Shown: piece by piece, positions 4,976 through 6,088 of the stretch | Numbering within the stretch: the stretch's first letter is position 1 | How the letters are laid out: each line of letters begins with the position of its first letter | DNA from: Nitrosomaritimum sp049414205 | Lineage (GTDB): Archaea; Thermoproteota; Nitrososphaeria; Nitrososphaerales; Nitrosopumilaceae | Reading direction: 5' to 3' | Length of the DNA: 6,088 bases | Assembly (NCBI GenBank): GCA_049414205.1 | Contig: JBMSGE010000080.1 | Span: forward strand, 1 to 6,088 | The notes under the pieces: generated by a model | What the model was told of the DNA's origin: nothing | Database searches by the model: none | The model's input: only the letters and a program-made list of their open reading frames with translations | Position numbers and translations under genes: made by a program

Positions 4976-6088
4976 TGGAAGATTTAAGATTAGATAGTTT
5001 GGCAGGTGTAGGACCTGTAACTACAAAAAAATTAGCTGACGCAGGAATTCATAATATCATGGATCTTATCGTTAGAGGTCCAGTAGAAATTTCAGACATT
5101 ACTGGAATGGAAAAAGACACTGCAGAAAAAATTGTCAATAAAGCTCGTGAACACTTAGTTGAAGGAGGATTAATTTCTAAAGACTTTGTAAGTGCAAGTG
5201 AAATTTACAAACGAAGACAGGATATTGGTAGAATTACCACTGGAACCAATTGCCTGGATACATTATTTGATGGCGGTATTGAAACACAAGCACTAACTGA
5301 AGTTTATGGTGAATTTGGATGTGGAAAGACACAACTCTGTCTTACAATGTGTGTTCAAGTTCAAAAATCAAAAGAAGAAGGTGGATTAGAAGGCGGAGCC
5401 ATATACATTGACACTGAAAACACTTTCAGACCTGAAAGAATTGTCTCTATTGCAAATGCAAATGGAATGGATCCACAAAAAGTTCTTGACAACATCATAG
5501 TTGCACGTGCATATAACAGTGCACACCAAACATTAATTCTTGAAGAAGTAGGCCCTCTAATTGAAGAAAACAATATCAAATTAATTATTGCAGACTCTGC
5601 AGTTGGATTATTCCGTGCAGAATACTTGGGTAGAGGAACACTCTCAAACAGACAACAAAAACTAAATCATTTTGTCCATCTGTTATCTAGAATTGCAGAA
5701 ACTTACAACATTGCTGCAATTGCAACAAACCAAGTTATGGCATCACCTGATGTCTTCTTTGGAGATCCAACTCGTCCAATAGGAGGTAATGTAGTTGCCC
5801 ATACAAGTACCTACAGAATCTACTTTAAGAAATCAGGCAAGAAAAGAATTGCACGAATGGTGGATAGTCCTCATCATCCTGAAGAAGAAGTAATCTTTGC
5901 TTTAGGTGAGGCAGGAGTTATGGATCCTGAAGATACTGAAAAGAAAACAAGAAAGACTGCGGCAAAAAAAGAAACTAAAAAGACAACCAAAAAGAGCGCA
6001 AAATCAGTTGAAACACCAGAAGTTCCTGTAGCAGAAACACCAGAAGTTCCTGTAGCAGAAACACCAGAAGTTCCTGTAGCAGAAACAC
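4975..6088 (+). CDS. radA: DNA repair and recombination protein RadA, with extended C-terminal tail (3' end beyond right edge)
   Basis: RadA is the archaeal RecA/Rad51 recombinase: it forms filaments on single-stranded DNA and drives ATP-dependent strand exchange. 371 codons are open to the edge. Residues about 5-62 are the helix-hairpin-helix domain (LAGVGPVTTKKLADAGI). F71-V-S-A74 in the linker is the FxxA polymerisation motif. The ATPase core has Walker A GEFGCGKT (112-119), catalytic E148 in YIDTENTFRPERI, Walker B LIIAD (D207), FRAEYLGRGTL then RQQKLN (213-230, L1 region), NQV (252-254) and the L2 region up to about GGN (270-272), then MVDSPHHPEEEVIF (295-308), where RadA normally finishes by about residue 318. 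Here the frame continues into a lysine-rich stretch (323-344) and ETPEVPVA repeats from residue 346. The core looks fully functional. ATG 4975 is supported by the TATA box and by the N-terminal match. Confidence 0.97.
   Translation, partial: MEDLRLDSLAGVGPVTTKKLADAGIHNIMDLIVRGPVEISDITGMEKDTAEKIVNKAREHLVEGGLISKDFVSASEIYKRRQDIGRITTGTNCLDTLFDGGIETQALTEVYGEFGCGKTQLCLTMCVQVQKSKEEGGLEGGAIYIDTENTFRPERIVSIANANGMDPQKVLDNIIVARAYNSAHQTLILEEVGPLIEENNIKLIIADSAVGLFRAEYLGRGTLSNRQQKLNHFVHLLSRIAETYNIAAIATNQVMASPDVFFGDPTRPIGGNVVAHTSTYRIYFKKSGKKRIARMVDSPHHPEEEVIFALGEAGVMDPEDTEKKTRKTAAKKETKKTTKKSAKSVETPEVPVAETPEVPVAETPEVPVAET
5941..6006 (+). other. Lysine-rich low-complexity segment of the RadA tail
   Basis: This encodes RadA residues 323-344. 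Ten of the 22 residues are lysine and one arginine, with KK pairs recurring every four residues (KKET, KKTT, KKSA). The composition resembles histone H1 or other DNA-binding tails and should be disordered and strongly positive. It begins a few residues after the normal end of the RadA core. A role in DNA binding or chromatin contact is inference from charge alone. Confidence 0.7.
6010..6088 (+). repeat. Perfect 24-bp in-frame tandem repeat at the radA 3' end
   Basis: Three identical 24-bp units (6010-6033, 6034-6057, 6058-6081) are followed by the first seven bases of a fourth that reaches the edge. Each encodes the octapeptide ETPEVPVA. The unit length is a multiple of three, so copy-number change keeps the frame. 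The absence of any silent difference between units indicates recent duplication or ongoing homogenisation. The total copy number and the stop codon are not visible. Confidence 0.95.

Noticed and set aside
5361..5579. Minus-strand 72-codon frame opposite radA
   Set aside because: It is antisense to the RadA ATPase core and shows no independent features.
6010..6088. CRISPR array at the right edge
   Set aside because: The units are contiguous with no spacers, and in frame with radA, so it is a coding tandem repeat.

Overview
The window looks like a piece of a chromosome from an ammonia-oxidising archaeon of the Nitrososphaerota (Thaumarchaeota), probably Nitrosopumilus-like. The evidence is a set of archaeal information-processing genes (Nop5, eS30 and RadA with an N-terminal helix-hairpin-helix domain), AT-rich codon use, short spacers, and TATA elements about 26 nt upstream of the start codons, as expected for leaderless archaeal transcripts. 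The phylum is my reading of the protein sequences and was not tested by a search.

Layout from left to right. Positions 1-1100 (minus) hold a Nop5/Nop56-type C/D-box RNP core protein whose 3' end lies off the left edge. An 88-bp divergent spacer (1101-1188) carries back-to-back promoters. Positions 1189-2100 and 2078-2896 (plus) are an overlapping pyrD-pyrK pair, the FMN catalytic subunit and the FAD/[2Fe-2S] electron-transfer subunit of a class 1B, NAD-linked dihydroorotate dehydrogenase of pyrimidine synthesis. Positions 2939-4672 (plus) encode a radical SAM protein of 577 aa with a cobalamin-binding-like N-terminal region and no assigned substrate. Positions 4712-4894 (plus) encode small-subunit ribosomal protein eS30. 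From 4975 to the right edge (plus) is RadA recombinase, still open at the edge.

The genes do not form one pathway. pyrD and pyrK are a translationally linked pair making one enzyme. Nop5 and eS30 serve ribosome biogenesis and translation, and RadA serves homologous recombination. Each unit except pyrK has its own TATA-like element, so this looks like a run of mostly single-gene transcripts.

The least ordinary parts are at the right end. RadA continues past its normal C-terminus into a lysine-rich tail and then perfect 24-bp tandem repeats encoding ETPEVPVA, which run off the window. The radA promoter carries a near-perfect 16-bp palindrome plus a 10-bp-spaced direct repeat between the TATA box and the start codon. 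The radical SAM protein is the main gene of unknown function. I saw no tRNA, rRNA, CRISPR array, insertion sequence or defence system.
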